DNA of 64,000 nt from Strix aluco (Eukaryota > Chordata > Aves > Strigiformes > Strigidae): contig NC_133938.1 of assembly GCF_031877795.1 (NCBI RefSeq), forward strand, positions 10,262,920 to 10,326,919. Direction: 5' to 3'. The notes under the pieces were generated by a model. That model was not told the origin of the DNA and did no database searches. It saw only the letters and a list, made by a program, of their open reading frames with translations. Shown here piece after piece: positions 12,582 to 24,428 of this stretch (position 1 is its first letter; every line of letters starts with the position of its first letter). A program made the position numbers and the translations under genes.

Positions 12582-14032
12582 ACTATGGTTTTATATTTCA
12601 CTGAAATTTGCCTTAAATTAGAGAGCTGCACTTTATGTAGAGCAGAAGGAAGTCTGTCTTGTAAAGATAGGCTGCTTCTGCTTGTAAATATTTGAGATAG
12701 AGTAAATTATGCATATTTAAGGGGAAGTTTGTGTCAGGGGCTGTGTTGGTAGTAAGCTGTTTGTAATGAGAGACTGAGCCTAAAAGGCGTGGTTAAGAGC
12801 TTCAGCTAAAGTTCTAATTTTGACTAAGTATATCCATGAATGAGTTTGGACTCAGTCAGAGGAAGGCAGGAGTGGTAAATCATGCCCAACTATAGCAGGA
12901 TTTATTTTTAGAGGGAAGGGTTGGAAGTGTTTTTATATCATGAGCCTACAGGAGCAATTACCTACGAAGTGCTTGGGTTTTCACTTCAGCATTCTTTTAG
13001 CTTTGCTGTATTGCGTCCAGATGACACTTTGTGAGATAAGCCTATCTGTTTTTTAAAAAACAAAGGAAAGTATTGAATAACAGATGCTTAAGAGGTAAAA
13101 GTCTACAATGCAACCTGCTGAGTAGCGCCTGAATAGTTCATGCCTTGGGTACAGTCAGTGCCATGCTGATGGTCTCACTGACAGGTCACTGGAGATCTTT
13201 GGAACAGGGTTGCTGGTGCAGCCAGTTTCTTCCATGCACTGTTGTTTGGGTCACTCTGATGGAGTGTCCAGAGTAAAGCTCCTCGTCACTAGGAGTGCGA
13301 GCAGGTGGTGAAGGCCCAGAGTAGACTTGTGGGCTCTTTCCTGACTAATGTGAACGTGATCACTTCTTGGTACCTTTACCTTTTGTGTTCTTGCCAACAG
13401 AAGGATGTAAAAAGCAGGGTAGGTGTATGCAATCGTGTCGATGTTCTCTACTGACACATGCTTCATAAGTGAGGTTTCCGTACTGTGGAGGAAGTTAAGG
13501 GTTTGTTATACTAGTGGATCTAAACACAGTGTTTATAACCTTCTGGAACGTAGAAAATGGCTTTTGCAGAAGGGATTCTCTTGCAGGCTAGATCACAGCC
13601 AAGTTGAATGATTTAGCTCACCGATATCACTGATCTTATTGGGAGTTTTCTGCATGATTAGTGAATTCAAGTTGCCCACCTCACTGAAACATCAGTTTAT
13701 GTGGAAGTCTGTTCATAACTGACTTATATATAACTTTAGACTGGATGTTTTATGAATAGTTGTATTCTGGAAGTATGAAGTAGTGAAGGAATATACAAAA
13801 TGGAACCCTGTTACCCATTGCCTAGGCTGCTTTCACTGTTGCTCTTCTATCCTGTTTGGGTAATGCAGATGTGACTCAATACAGAAATGCTTTTGATGTG
13901 ATGTTTGAGAATACAGTATTTAAAAACAAAACAAAACCAACCAACCTTGGCTTTTGAGAGGATGAGAAGCCACCACTTGCTTCTTGCCGCTTCCCATGCC
14001 CTTTTATACGCTACTGTATAATTCCTTAACCA

Positions 14033-14055
14033 AATAAAAAAAAAAGAGCAATAAA
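14033..14055 (+). promoter_or_regulatory. EFCAB14: Candidate distal poly(A) signals of EFCAB14
   Basis: Two AATAAA hexamers (14033 and 14050) lie in an A-rich stretch, followed by TG/T-rich sequence such as TGTAACC and TTTTATTTGT. They lie upstream of the ATPAF1 promoter and fit a long 3'UTR isoform. Confidence 0.4.
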
Positions 14056-14070
14056 ATGTAACCATTCTGG

Positions 14071-15059
14071 TATTTTATTTGTACATACTGTATCATAGCC
14101 ATATGCCAGAGTTTGCAAAATATTTTTGGAAGTTTGATTTGTATGGAATTTAACTTACCTTAAAATTTAAGGGATTATTGTATTGCCATGTGAATCTATT
14201 GGTGTTTTGTTTTGTTGCAGTCTGCTTTACTTCTAGAAGGCTCTTCAACAGCAGTAGTGAAACTGTCAGCTAGAGACAGCGTGTGCTGCCCCAGCTGCCC
14301 GTGGCCTCTGCCTGTGGCCCAGGAGCTGAGCTGGTCAGTGACTGGCACTGGGGCACAGCTGTCCACTGGCACTGCTTAATTTGCATGTCAAGAGCATAGT
14401 CGATCGCTAATTGCTGTAGTCACTGCTGTTGTAGGATGGACTTGTGCTGTCAGTTTAACGAATCCGATCCCCCCTGAGCTCAGTGGTCGCTTCTGTTTGG
14501 CCTAGGGTAGCCGGTAGCGGTGTGCTGCAGGCTGGGAGCACCCATCCCCGCGAGTTCTCTGCCAGGCCGCTGCTCTCCATCCCGCATGCTTCCCAAAGCC
14601 CCGGCGCTGGGGCTTGCCAGGCTTCCTTCCCCAGCTTTTATTCACGCTGCAGATGGCAGAGGGCGTATAAAAGCCACAGGCAGAACAAATACACTTGTCC
14701 AGATCTGCATTCTGCTGTAGCTCGTGCCTACAGACTGCGGGTTTCCAGGGGGGCAGCTCTTGGGCTCATTTTCAGGCTGTATTTGTGCCGTTTTGGGTGA
14801 CCCCTGTGTAGGGGTTTCCAGAGGGGCGGTTCGTGGGTTCATTTCAGGCTATATTTGTGTTGTTTTGCGTGACCCGTGTTAGGGACCACTGCGTATCTTT
14901 CAGTTCAGTGACTGACCTTTACAGGGAGCGACGCCGTACCGTGCTGGCCGCGCATCGTGCTCCTCTGCTCCGCCGGGTTTGCGCTACGGCACTTCACGCT
15001 TTTTTTTTTTTTTTTTATCATGTAACGCGGCTTTTAATTTCTCTCAATAAAAGTTCATT
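14071..15059. other. EFCAB14-ATPAF1 intergenic region
   Basis: A short spacer with rising GC content to the right. It contains the 73-bp tandem duplication at 14739-14884 and a 17-T run at 15000-15016. No conserved ORF was recognised, and I see no avian counterpart of mammalian TEX38, which lies between these genes in human. Confidence 0.5.
14739..14884. repeat. Two-copy tandem duplication, 73-bp unit
   Basis: Copy 1 (14739-14811) and copy 2 (14812-14884) both start GGGTTTCCAG and share TTCAGGCT, TATTTGTG and GTGACCC at the same offsets. They differ at roughly a fifth of positions, plus small indels. The duplication is about 0.2 kb upstream of the ATPAF1 CpG promoter. Confidence 0.85.
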
Positions 15060-15350
15060 TCGAGCGTGCGCTTCCGGCCGTTTCACTCCGGGGGCGGGGC
15101 GGCGGGGCGGGCGGGGCGCTGAGGCGGCCGGAGGGAGCGGGCGCCATGGCGGGGCCGCTGCTGCAGGCCTGGGGGCTGGGGGCGGCCCTGTGGAGCCGCG
15201 CCGCGCTCCGCCCGCTGGGGCTGCTGGCCCCGCCGTGCAGGGGGGCGGCGGGCCCGGGGCCGGGGGGGGAGCCGCTGGAGGAGAACCCCTTCTACGGAAA
15301 ATACCGACACAAGATCCAGGAGCTGCGGAGGTGCGGGGCTGGGGCGGGCC
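15060..15350 (+). promoter_or_regulatory. ATPAF1: ATPAF1 CpG-island promoter and first exon
   Basis: The sequence is strongly GC- and CpG-rich, in sharp contrast with the T-rich flank to the left. It holds GC boxes (GGGGCGGGGC at 15091-15100 and further copies to about 15117), an ETS/GABP-type CTTCCGG at 15071-15077 and an NRF-1-like GCGTGCGC at 15064-15071. No TATA box is evident. The start codon follows in a good context. The transcription start is not resolvable from sequence. Confidence 0.8.
15146..15330 (+). CDS. ATPAF1: ATPAF1 coding exon 1
   Basis: The start codon lies in GGGCGCCATGG. The exon encodes the presequence and [15 protein letters not shown], and ends in phase 2 at GCGGAG|GTGCGG. 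Confidence 0.93.
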
Positions 15351-18300
15351 CCGAGGGGAAGGGCTGGAAGGGGGCAGCGGGGTGTCGGGGTGGGGGGTGT
15401 GTGTGTCTGTGTGCTGCTTTTTGGGAAATGGGGGAGCTGGGTTTTGCTGAGAGGAGGGGAGGTCAGGTTTAGCTTTGCGCCCTTAGAAGATGAATTCGTT
15501 TAGGCCAAATGCTGCCCTGAAATTCACATGGCACCAAGTCAATGAGGGAGTCGTCTCCCAACATGATCAGCTTGATAATTTCTTATTTGTAAAATTATCT
15601 CTTAAAATTTGAAGAACATGAACCAGTACCACAGTAAACACTCTAAAAAGCCAAATGACGTTAATCACCCAGTACTGTTAATAGTCCCTTCTCTGATTCA
15701 GATCCAGTCCAGATGTGTTTGAATCCCGTATGGAAAAAAGAAATGAAGTGAAAAAGCAGCCTGTGGGATATTCCAATCAAGGAGAATATATCAGATGCAT
15801 GGAGGAAAAGGCAAGGCCAATTTTTTTGTAATTCGCACGTATCAAAACTATAATGTCATTTATAAAGGATCAGCATAATGCTACAAACATACAGCATGCA
15901 GATACTCTGGGGAGCCCCAGAATTTCACTCTCTGGCTAAAAGTATTGTTCTGTATTCCAGTGTAGTATTTTGCAATTTTTTGACTGTAAATTCTGTGTTT
16001 GCTGCCTTGTTTAAGTGTTTCATTAGTTCCAGATTAGTTTGGCCAGATGGAGTGACATGATCTTGCATTTATCATTTCTTAGTGAATGCAAGAAAACTGT
16101 TCAATAATATTGGATCCAAAAATGCGTAATAGCTTGCTTTTAACTAATCCTTTCTGGCCTTGATATTCATAATTCATATTAAGTTACTCATTTGATTTAC
16201 TTCTGCTAATCAATCATTTGTGTTATTAAAAATACACTGCAGTGATCTATACATATCTTAAACTTGAGCTCCTAGTCAGGAGACTTCTGTCAGCAGCCAT
16301 GTTATGCGTGGCAAGGAAGGCAAATAAATGGTATTAAAGCATCGGCTATAAAAACTAAAGAAGAATATTTTCTTCTAGGCAGAAGGCTTGGGCACAAAGA
16401 CATCAAAGGGAGGATTCACAAAGGATAAGGTAAGGGAAATGAACCTCAGTGTTAGGAGAGGATGTGCTGGCAAATCAAGGATGTAGATTAACTTGTGTTG
16501 CTACCATCAGTGCTTCAGCTGGGAGGTTCTTGACATAAAACTGATGCTGCACTCAAGTATAAGATTTTAATTTACTATTGGGATCGTGTTCAATCTTAAA
16601 CTCCTGGCACTCTGGGTTTTTATAATCCTGTCCTTTCTCTCTGATACCCTTAAGTTCCTACTAGTTAGGGGATCTGTACTGAATGCTTGCAGTAATAAAT
16701 GGGAAGGGTTGAGCTGCCTGCACAACATGTAAGTATATTTCCAAAGATCAGCCAGCAGAGGGACAAGAGAATGGTTTTACTCTCTTTCACATTTTTTATT
16801 TTGGCAAATTTTCTGTGTAAATCTGCCAGCAGAGCATGCGTTTGAGATGGCTGAAGGCAGAAGGCTGCAGCTCCTCTTGCAGCTTCAGTAGAGATCTGCA
16901 CAACTGGAGCAAAGTGTGTCCTGACAGAATCTCTTCTATTCTGCTTCAGTGTGTGAATCCACTTCTCAGTGTGTTACTGCTTATGATTTACTGGTTTCTT
17001 TGGCAATTAAGAGGACTACTCCCACTGTAATTTGAATTAAGTTCCTCTGGCTTGATTTTATTATCTGTAATTGCATCCATTCATTCTGGATTCTCACTTG
17101 AATCAGAACTGTCATGCTAAATTCCTTATGCTTTCTCTTGCAGACGCTTGATTCGATTCTTAATGTTGAGATGGTGAAAGAAAAATCAGCGGAGGAGATA
17201 AAACAGGTGATGGATTTAAATGGAATAAAGTTTGCTCTACATCTGTGTTTAATAGTAATCTACATGTGAGGATGGAAATTTTACTTGTACTGAAAAATAA
17301 AATATGGCTATGGATGTAGATTTATAAAAAGCATATTGACATGCATATTAACAGTAGAAGATAGTTTTCTCCCTATAGTTAAGTCCACCTAGGATATATC
17401 CACTTGATAGGTAATACATCTGGACTTGATCACTCAAAAACTATCTCTACTGTAGTTCTTACTGTTGCCATTTAATGTGTGGCAGTTGAATTGACATTAG
17501 CAAGCTCCTGTCAGGTTTGAAGCCAGGTAAAAGGAAATCCCAGCAATAGCTCATATGAATTATGTTACATCTCTTCTGCAGGAATAAAAACAGAGCTTTT
17601 ACCACCTTGTACCTTTGCACTATCTGTCATTCAGGAGCCTGTGTACTTGTACTAAAGTTGGTTAGGATAAGAAGGAGGTGGATGGGACTGTTTGAAGAAC
17701 AGTGTGAATCAAGCTCCTCTCCCTAATATCTGCTTGGCTTTGCACTGTATTTCCTTTTATCTAGTTATAAGTCACATCTTTTGAACATTTCTGATGTAGC
17801 TTAAGTTGGATCTGGTATTTTTTTCCCTTATCAGACTGTATGCCAAGAAGCTATGTAGACATGATCATTTAAGGGGAGCAGCACAGCATATATGAAGGAG
17901 CCTTCTGGCACAACTAGAAAGCAGAAATCTAGCTGCTTTCCTGATAGTGTGAGAACATTATGGAAGTGGTTATGTGCTCTGCAGGGGATGGTGTGCAACC
18001 AGTTGTAGCAGGAAGTGGATTTGATAACTCATGAGTTTCCTTCGAGTTCCTCTCTGTTTCATTCATTAAACATTTTACAGACAATTATCATTAGTTATGT
18101 AGGTCTGGGGAAGAACAGCTGAAAAAGTCCCGAACTCTGGGCTTTTACCTGTACTTGTCCATTTATTAAGGGACTTTGAGCTTTTTGTGTAGGTATTGCC
18201 ATCCTGCTGTGGTGAAGAAAAAGATTGTGAACACAGAGGATTATTATGCAAAGTCTTGTCTTCTGTTGAAAACGTTTTGTATGTTCTTTATTAAAAAACC

Positions 18301-21300
18301 CCGAACCTCAGACCCTCTAGAAATCATTAGTGTGATTGTTGGGAAAAAATGTAGGAAGCACTTCTGATGGCTGGTAAATCTTGAGCTACCTCTGAGCCCT
18401 CTGCTCATTTCTGTTACCTAGTTGAAATCTGTTTTTTGGTACAAGTACTCTGGAACCTTAGGAGAAGTGTATCTCATTAGCAGGAAAGTCAGGCTTGATT
18501 GAAAATGACCTCTCGAAGTGTTTATAAAGGTTAGTTGACAAATGGAATTCTTTTTAACGCATTTAATATTATTGCTAGATGCTTGGTTTTAACTGTATCT
18601 TATCTCCTTTGTTTCCTGCAGATTTGGAATCAGTATTTTTCTGCAAAAGATACGGTTTATGCTGTTATTCCTGTAAGTAGTTCGTTCCCCTGTAGTTATG
18701 CACTGGAAAGGCCAGTGTGCAAAGCTTTCCTTTCTAACTCTGATTCTGTTGCTTTTAAAAGCAATCATTGAAGGAAAATGAGGTTTCAAGAACAAACTTC
18801 TTCCAGACTGAGTGATCTTATTGCCTCAAATAAAGGCTTTTGTTTCCAAAATGTGTATCACTCTTTTTCTCACTTACATCAGTCTCAATAAATCTAGTAC
18901 CTTTTCCTGCACACCTGGCTTGAATTTCCAGGCATTTTTTTATTATGAGTACCTAATACTCTTTGTGGGGCCCTAGTATTTATGGAGGTAGCATTTGTAT
19001 TCTCGCATCTTTTTTTCTCAGAGTTGCTAGTTTCTTTCCCCTCTTCCTTGCAGCATGCTCGGCTAACTCGAGTTTAATATGGCAGTACTAGAGCACTTGG
19101 CTAGTAACTTGCCTGTGGCTAATCACTTATGACTTTCATGCATTTAAAATTATTGGCAGCACTGTCTTTCATTGAGGTTGCATGGTGCTTCCTGTGATAA
19201 GATCATATTTCTTATTCCTGATAACTTTACCAGATGTTAATTGTTGTTAATCTCTGTTAGGCTGAAGGAGTTTTTTTCGCTTTTGGGATTTCTTTTCATT
19301 CTTTGCTTCAGAGTCTCTATGTGATTGTGATCTCTTAAATCTGTCGTTTCACAGCTCGGCTCAAACTGTGTGTTCCTGGACTTCTTGAAACCTCATTTAG
19401 ATCTGGGGTCTGATTTGCAATTGTACTTGGCCCTTTGAGCTGCAACTGAAGTCAGTGGAAGGCTGTTGTACGAAGTGTTGTATACTCTGAAAATGGCAGT
19501 GAGGGATTTGAAGTCAAGCAGCTTCATGTTTTAGTTTTCCCAACATGTGGATGTTGTGAAAATAATTTAAATTGGATATTTACTGTAGCAGACGGCCAAA
19601 GCCAGGGATTCCAGTTAAGATGGTGTAGGTCTTTCATTAGTGAGGCTGGCACTGTTCTTTGGTGCACTGTTTTAGAGGAGCTTTGGAAGCTTTTAAGGCT
19701 TTAATGCAAACCAGATCTTAGGCACATTAGGAAGTAGTTCATGGTGTCATCGGGGGTAAAAAAAACCTACGCCTTTTGCCAGAAGCTTTTTGTTGGCTGG
19801 AAGAAAGGACTCGCATAATTCTCTAGTGCGCAGAAACACACATGGAGGAATTTCACGTTGATGAATGGCATATGTTTTCATTCCTGAACACCTTAGAGTA
19901 GGTATTAATAGATTGTGCTGGGAAGAGAAGAGCAGGCAAAATATTTGGGAGAACACAGAGAACACGTGAATGAGATTCCCAGGTTTCATCAGGGATGACC
20001 AAATATGTTTGTGGTGTTAATATAAACGTAAGCAATAAGTAGTTGAATAAATATGTATGGTGTAAAATCCAGTTTGGGGCCAGGGATATGTCGTCTGTCT
20101 TGCTCAACTGTTGTCACCACATGATGCAGTGGAGCTATTGCTGAAAGAGGATGTAATGTAAGCCTGGCACGTGGGCCCCCCACCTCCAAGGAATAAAGCT
20201 TTGGATCCGAGGAGTTTGCTGCTGCATCTTAGAGACAGCGTTGTTAAAATGCGATACTGATGACATTTAGGTAACTAAGAAGTAAATATAGTTTTCTATG
20301 CACTCATTGTTAGCTGTTCCCACAGCGAGACCTTCTGTAGATGGAAGTTGTGCCCTATAAAGGTTAACGTGATGATTCTGAATAACTCTGCATCCATGTT
20401 TGTGTTATGAAAACTGAGTTTCTCTTTCTCCTTCCCCAAAGGCAGAGAAGTTTGATTTAATATGGAAGAGAGCCCAGAAATGTCCATCGGTACGTACGGC
20501 AGAGACTCGCAATGCTTGGATGTATAGCTGTAATTCATTTATCCTCTCTAAAGCCTAATTCATCAACTTTTGACGCTGCTGTATTCAGACTCACTGTATC
20601 AGCTCGATTAGTAAAGTCCAGGTGTTCAAATACTTGTCTTAGTGTTCAGATAAAAGCAATGGCGATTCATATGTATTAAACAGTTTGATCTAGCTGTCAG
20701 ATATCTAGATATAAGAGATAGAGGGTTCAGAAATGAAAGCACAGAATCTCGCAGGGAGTGAATTTAGCTACATGCCTCTGGTTTCCATTAACTGATGTCT
20801 TGTGGTTAAGTGTCTTCCATGCATTGTTGTGAAGAGCCAAGCCTTTTATGCCAGCTTCACTGATGTTCCTGCCTATCTTTCCTTATTGCTTAAAGCATCC
20901 TCACTTTAAGCTGGAGGAACTGTTGTTAGCTATAGCTACATGTCACCATGGCATTACGTTGCATGTACATGGAGAAAGTGAGTTCTCTTGTCTAATGGTT
21001 GGTGTGAGCTGCTCTTTCTTTTTATGTTTCTTTACTGGCAGTGAAGATAGGCAGTATCTGAAAGGGAAAAAAGACAAGAAATCAATATGTTGGGGTTCTG
21101 TCCAAAGAGAGAGCTGAACCTTGTCATCTATTAGCCTGCTTTTCCTCATCATAAATATGCACAGCCATGCTTTCTTGACCACCATGCTGGTGATCTGTGA
21201 TAGATAAATGTTGGTAAGCAAATGCGAGCTATTTGCATGGAAGCCATACTGTGTCAGTAATGCACCTCTGTCTCTAAGGAAGTGTGTCATCAAAAAAGAC

Positions 21301-24300
21301 TATATGACATGTACTGCAAAACTTAGTAGTGTCAGTTCTGTTGCAGAGCATTGTAATTCAACAGCTGTGATGGAAAGGAAGGAGGGAATTGGGTGTAGTT
21401 GAACCCTTTATTACAGATAATAGAGTAAATACTCTGTGGGTTGTGTCTTAAGTGTATGCCAGCACAGCAAAGCATGAAATACTGAGAATGCGTAATATGG
21501 TTATTTCAGAAATGAGTGGATTCCCAAGATTGGGATTCACTGTTTCTCACATGGGTTGGTGGATATCTTGTAAGCTTCAATTAGAAGATTCCTGTGTGAA
21601 TGAGCATGTTGCTGCTTTGAAGAAGTTAAACTACAAAAGAGCAGAACAGCTAAAGGATATCTTTCTGCAGTTTGTACCACGTGCTGCTGATTAGTATTGT
21701 TTTCTGTTGAAAGTAGTGTGTTTTTACAGTAGTTTGTGTGTTGAAGCACGGACTTTGCGAATTTCACTGTGCTGAGGCAGAAATGAAATGCTTCATTCCT
21801 TTATGAAAACAAACTAGCTTGACTTCGCTGCATGGAGAGGAGCGCTCTTGTAGATCTGAATGGGAGATGTTCCTGGATTGATGGATTGGTCCTGTATATT
21901 TCACTTGCCAAGAGCAAGATCAAATAGATCTGGCCTCCCAAGCTACTTGGAGCTCAGAAGGTTATTTATAGCTTTAAGTGCATTTCTGTACAGTGCATTG
22001 GCATTTAGTCAGGTATCCTGCATGTTTTTCTGCTCCCCTGTTGTCCTTTCCCTTGGTGTAGGAAAATGAGCAAGTCCCTAGACTGTGGAGCTGAATAGAC
22101 TAAATCTCTAGAGAGAAAATGCTTGCTGCCTGCTCTGGAACAGTTGGTGAAATTAGAGGATTAAATATACTGAGTGCTTCTTATCTTATATTTGACCATT
22201 TCTGCTGTTGATTTTCTAGAAGTGAACGAGAAGGTCAGTGTCCGGATGTTCTCCACTGTCCTTTCCTTTCCTTTGTTTCATATAATAGTGATAAAAATAT
22301 GTGCCAACATATTTGCTAATGAAATAGTACTGATAAGGTAATGCTGGTTTATGTCTGCTTTGAAGTCTTGTTCCTGCTGTCCTGTCACTCCTGGTGGAGC
22401 AAAGAAACCCTTTTTTCTGTTGTGTTTCTCTTGGTAAAGCATTTGTGCTGGAGGCCAGTATGACATGGGCATCATTTTGTTCTATCAAAGGGAGAACTGT
22501 TTTTTTTTTTAATAATTCTCTGCAGTTTCTATATGCTTTGCCAAGAAAAGAAGGCTATGAGTTCTTCGTGGGGCAGTGGTCAGGAATGGAATTGCACTTC
22601 ACTTCCCTAATAAACATTCAGGTGAGTGGTTGAAATAAAAAGTCCAAAAATGGCTTAGGATCCAGCAATACATAATATCAGCATATTACAGTGTAGATAT
22701 TTCCTAGACAGTTTAACGAACAGGTTGTCTAGCTTAACTTGAAAAGAATTATAAGGGAAAAACTGCCATTAATTATGGGTAAATTAGTAAATTAATTATA
22801 GGTAAATTAGTAAATTAATTATGTCTCTCTGATCTAAAGGAGAATGAGGTAGAAGTCAAATAGTCTCAAAATAGAAGCAAGAGCCAAACTTTTTAGAACT
22901 GTTTGTAAAAGCTACTTAAGATACCAGTAGATGCTCTAAGATGAAATGTCTTCCTGAAAATTGTGGGTTCTTTTAAATGCAAAATGGTTTTTAGTCAAGA
23001 AGAAACCCAACACAACTCTGCAAATCCTTTGTTTTCTGTAAATACCAGGAATAATTTTAATTAGAACTGACCCTTAAGCCCTGAAAAATGACTGCCTCCA
23101 TAGCAGTTAATACACAAGTTTTTGTAATCAGGCCTCCAAATCTGCAGTAGTAGAGCTGAAGTTCTTTAGGGGATGCTGATTTCTTTACCTTCTTCAGACC
23201 CAGGGTGAAACTGCTCCTAGCCAGTTGGTCTTGTACCATTATCCTGAGCTGCAGAAGGAAAAAGGGATAGTATTAATGACAGCAGAAATGGACTCCAAGT
23301 TCTTGGTAAGAGAAATCTGCTCAGTGGCTTCCTTCATTTTATGCTGCAACTCCTACAGTTTTGAATTAAAACCAAATTAAAGTGAAGTCTTTAAAAGACC
23401 CTTTCCCAAAGAATGGTCTCACTAGATTTCTTTAACCTAATCTACTTAATACTAGGGGAAGCTAGAAAGAAATCATCAGTCTTTGTCTGTCTGGAGATTT
23501 AAGCTCATGCTTCTTTTTTTCCTTACTTTGGGTATTATAGTTTATTGTTATTAAAAAAAAATAGAAGTGCTTCTTTTTTTCATATTAATGGAAGCATACT
23601 TAAGTGAAAGCTGTTGCTACCTGCCAACAAGTTAAAACAGTATATTTGAAGCTTAATGCTACTTCCTAAATCAGGAGACCTCCAGAGCTTTGTGTTAAGT
23701 TTCTGCATGTATTTGATCTTTTCTCTAGGTGTGGGTGTATTTGCATATCTGTAAATAGCACAGTGCTGGGACCACTAGCAGTAGGGCTTTGGAACAAGAT
23801 AACTAAAGCATCCCACCTCTAACTGACCTGCTTATACCAGTTCTGAAACACTGGACAGAGGAATCATTGGTTATGCATTTGGGTAAACAATCAATTTTTG
23901 CAAATAGGTCAACTGTAAGAAGGGAAAGATGAGACTTTGGTGAATCTCCAGTGCCCTAGAGTGGGCAGGGATCATGAAGGATGTATTTGACATTGTTTGA
24001 CTTCTGAGTGTATGCTCAGCAGGTTTAAAGTTTAAAGGCACAGTGCTAAAATGTGTAAGTAGGTCAGGAACAAGAGGGAGGTGGTTTAAGAGATTTGCTA
24101 AACTAAGGTGACTTGGAATTGAGTCATTCGGTGAGTAGGACTGCAGCCTTTCAGCTGCTGAAGAGCCATTTTCAGTGGGATACTCAAATACAACAAAACT
24201 CAATGGTAATACATTCTTTCTTTTAACTTGCAGGTGGTCCACGAAGCACAGTGCTTGGCAAATCAGGTGCAGCTTTTCTATGCAACGGATCATTCTGAGA

Positions 24301-24428
24301 CCTACAAATTAGTGGAGACCTTCAACCACAGCTCTAGTGAATTTAAGTATATGTCAGTTATAGCAGAGCTTGAGCAAAGTGGCCTTGGAAGAGAACTGAG
24401 ACCTGGTCAGGTTTCTGACAAGTCATAG
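15146..24428 (+). CDS. ATPAF1: ATPAF1, mitochondrial F1-ATPase assembly factor 1 (Atp11 homologue), complete
   Basis: Nine coding exons: 15146-15330, 15702-15810, 16379-16429, 17144-17206, 18622-18672, 20442-20489, 22526-22621, 23198-23305 and 24234-24428. They join to 906 nt, giving 301 residues. The N-terminus ([20 protein letters not shown]) is Arg/Ala/Leu-rich without acidic residues, as expected of a mitochondrial presequence. Then come [16 protein letters not shown] and the ATP11 domain, including [81 protein letters not shown] and [16 protein letters not shown]. Atp11-type chaperones bind free F1 beta subunits in the matrix and prevent aggregation before F1 assembles. The human protein is 328 residues from memory; the difference is mainly in the presequence. 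The ATG at 15146 has a strong context (GCC before, G after). Intron 2 uses a GC donor. Confidence 0.96.
15702..15810 (+). CDS. ATPAF1: ATPAF1 coding exon 2
   Basis: The acceptor is CTCTGATTCAG. Its first base completes the split Arg codon, then [20 protein letters not shown] to YIRCMEEK. The donor is AAG|GCAAGG, a GC donor. The first downstream GT (15828) would shift the frame of exon 3. Confidence 0.93.
16379..16429 (+). CDS. ATPAF1: ATPAF1 coding exon 3
   Basis: The acceptor is TTTTCTTCTAG and the donor GTAAGG. It encodes 17 residues, [17 protein letters not shown], with the conserved GFTKDK. Confidence 0.94.
17144..17206 (+). CDS. ATPAF1: ATPAF1 coding exon 4
   Basis: The acceptor is CTTTCTCTTGCAG and the donor GTGATG. 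It encodes [19 protein letters not shown] and KQ in phase 0. Confidence 0.95.
18622..18672 (+). CDS. ATPAF1: ATPAF1 coding exon 5
   Basis: The acceptor is TTTCCTGCAG and the donor GTAAGT. It encodes [17 protein letters not shown]. Confidence 0.96.
20442..20489 (+). CDS. ATPAF1: ATPAF1 coding exon 6
   Basis: The acceptor is CCTTCCCCAAAG and the donor GTACGT. It encodes [16 protein letters not shown]. Confidence 0.94.
22526..22621 (+). CDS. ATPAF1: ATPAF1 coding exon 7
   Basis: The acceptor is AATTCTCTGCAG and the donor GTGAGT. It encodes [18 protein letters not shown], then [14 protein letters not shown], the most conserved core of the domain. Confidence 0.96.
22778..22822. repeat. Two-copy 23-bp tandem repeat
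   Basis: The unit GGTAAATTAGTAAATTAATTA is repeated directly, 22778-22800 and 22801-22822, in an ATPAF1 intron. Confidence 0.85.
23198..23305 (+). CDS. ATPAF1: ATPAF1 coding exon 8
   Basis: The acceptor is TACCTTCTTCAG and the donor GTAAGA. It encodes [19 protein letters not shown] to [12 protein letters not shown]. Confidence 0.95.
24234..24428 (+). CDS. ATPAF1: ATPAF1 last coding exon
   Basis: The acceptor is CTTTTAACTTGCAG. It encodes [19 protein letters not shown] to [17 protein letters not shown], then a short variable tail and TAG. Confidence 0.96.
   Translation: MVHEAQCLANQVQLFYATDHSETYKLVETFNHSSSEFKYMSVIAELEQSGLGRELRPGQVSDKS

Larger units (their letters stand above)
12272..14070 (+). 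other. EFCAB14: EFCAB14 3'UTR (proximal and possible distal ends)
   Basis: Non-coding sequence follows the stop. AATAAA signals occur at 12576-12581, 14033-14038 and 14050-14055. The proximal site would give a UTR of about 0.33 kb and the distal pair about 1.8 kb. No ORF in this stretch looks coding. Which end is used cannot be read from the sequence. Confidence 0.55.
15331..24233 (+). other. ATPAF1: ATPAF1 introns
   Basis: Eight introns lie between the listed exons. The largest are 18673-20441 and 20490-22525. They are AT-rich and contain a short two-copy tandem repeat (22778-22822) and several T runs. I saw no nested gene or recognisable mobile element. Confidence 0.6.

Noticed and set aside
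12300-15059. Looked for a TEX38 counterpart between EFCAB14 and ATPAF1.
   Set aside because: No frame resembles a small membrane protein of that type; only the 3'UTR and spacer were seen.
14833-15450. A 205-codon frame across the ATPAF1 promoter.
   Set aside because: It overlaps the true ATPAF1 first exon in another frame and is an artefact of CpG-rich sequence with runs of Gly, Ala and Arg.
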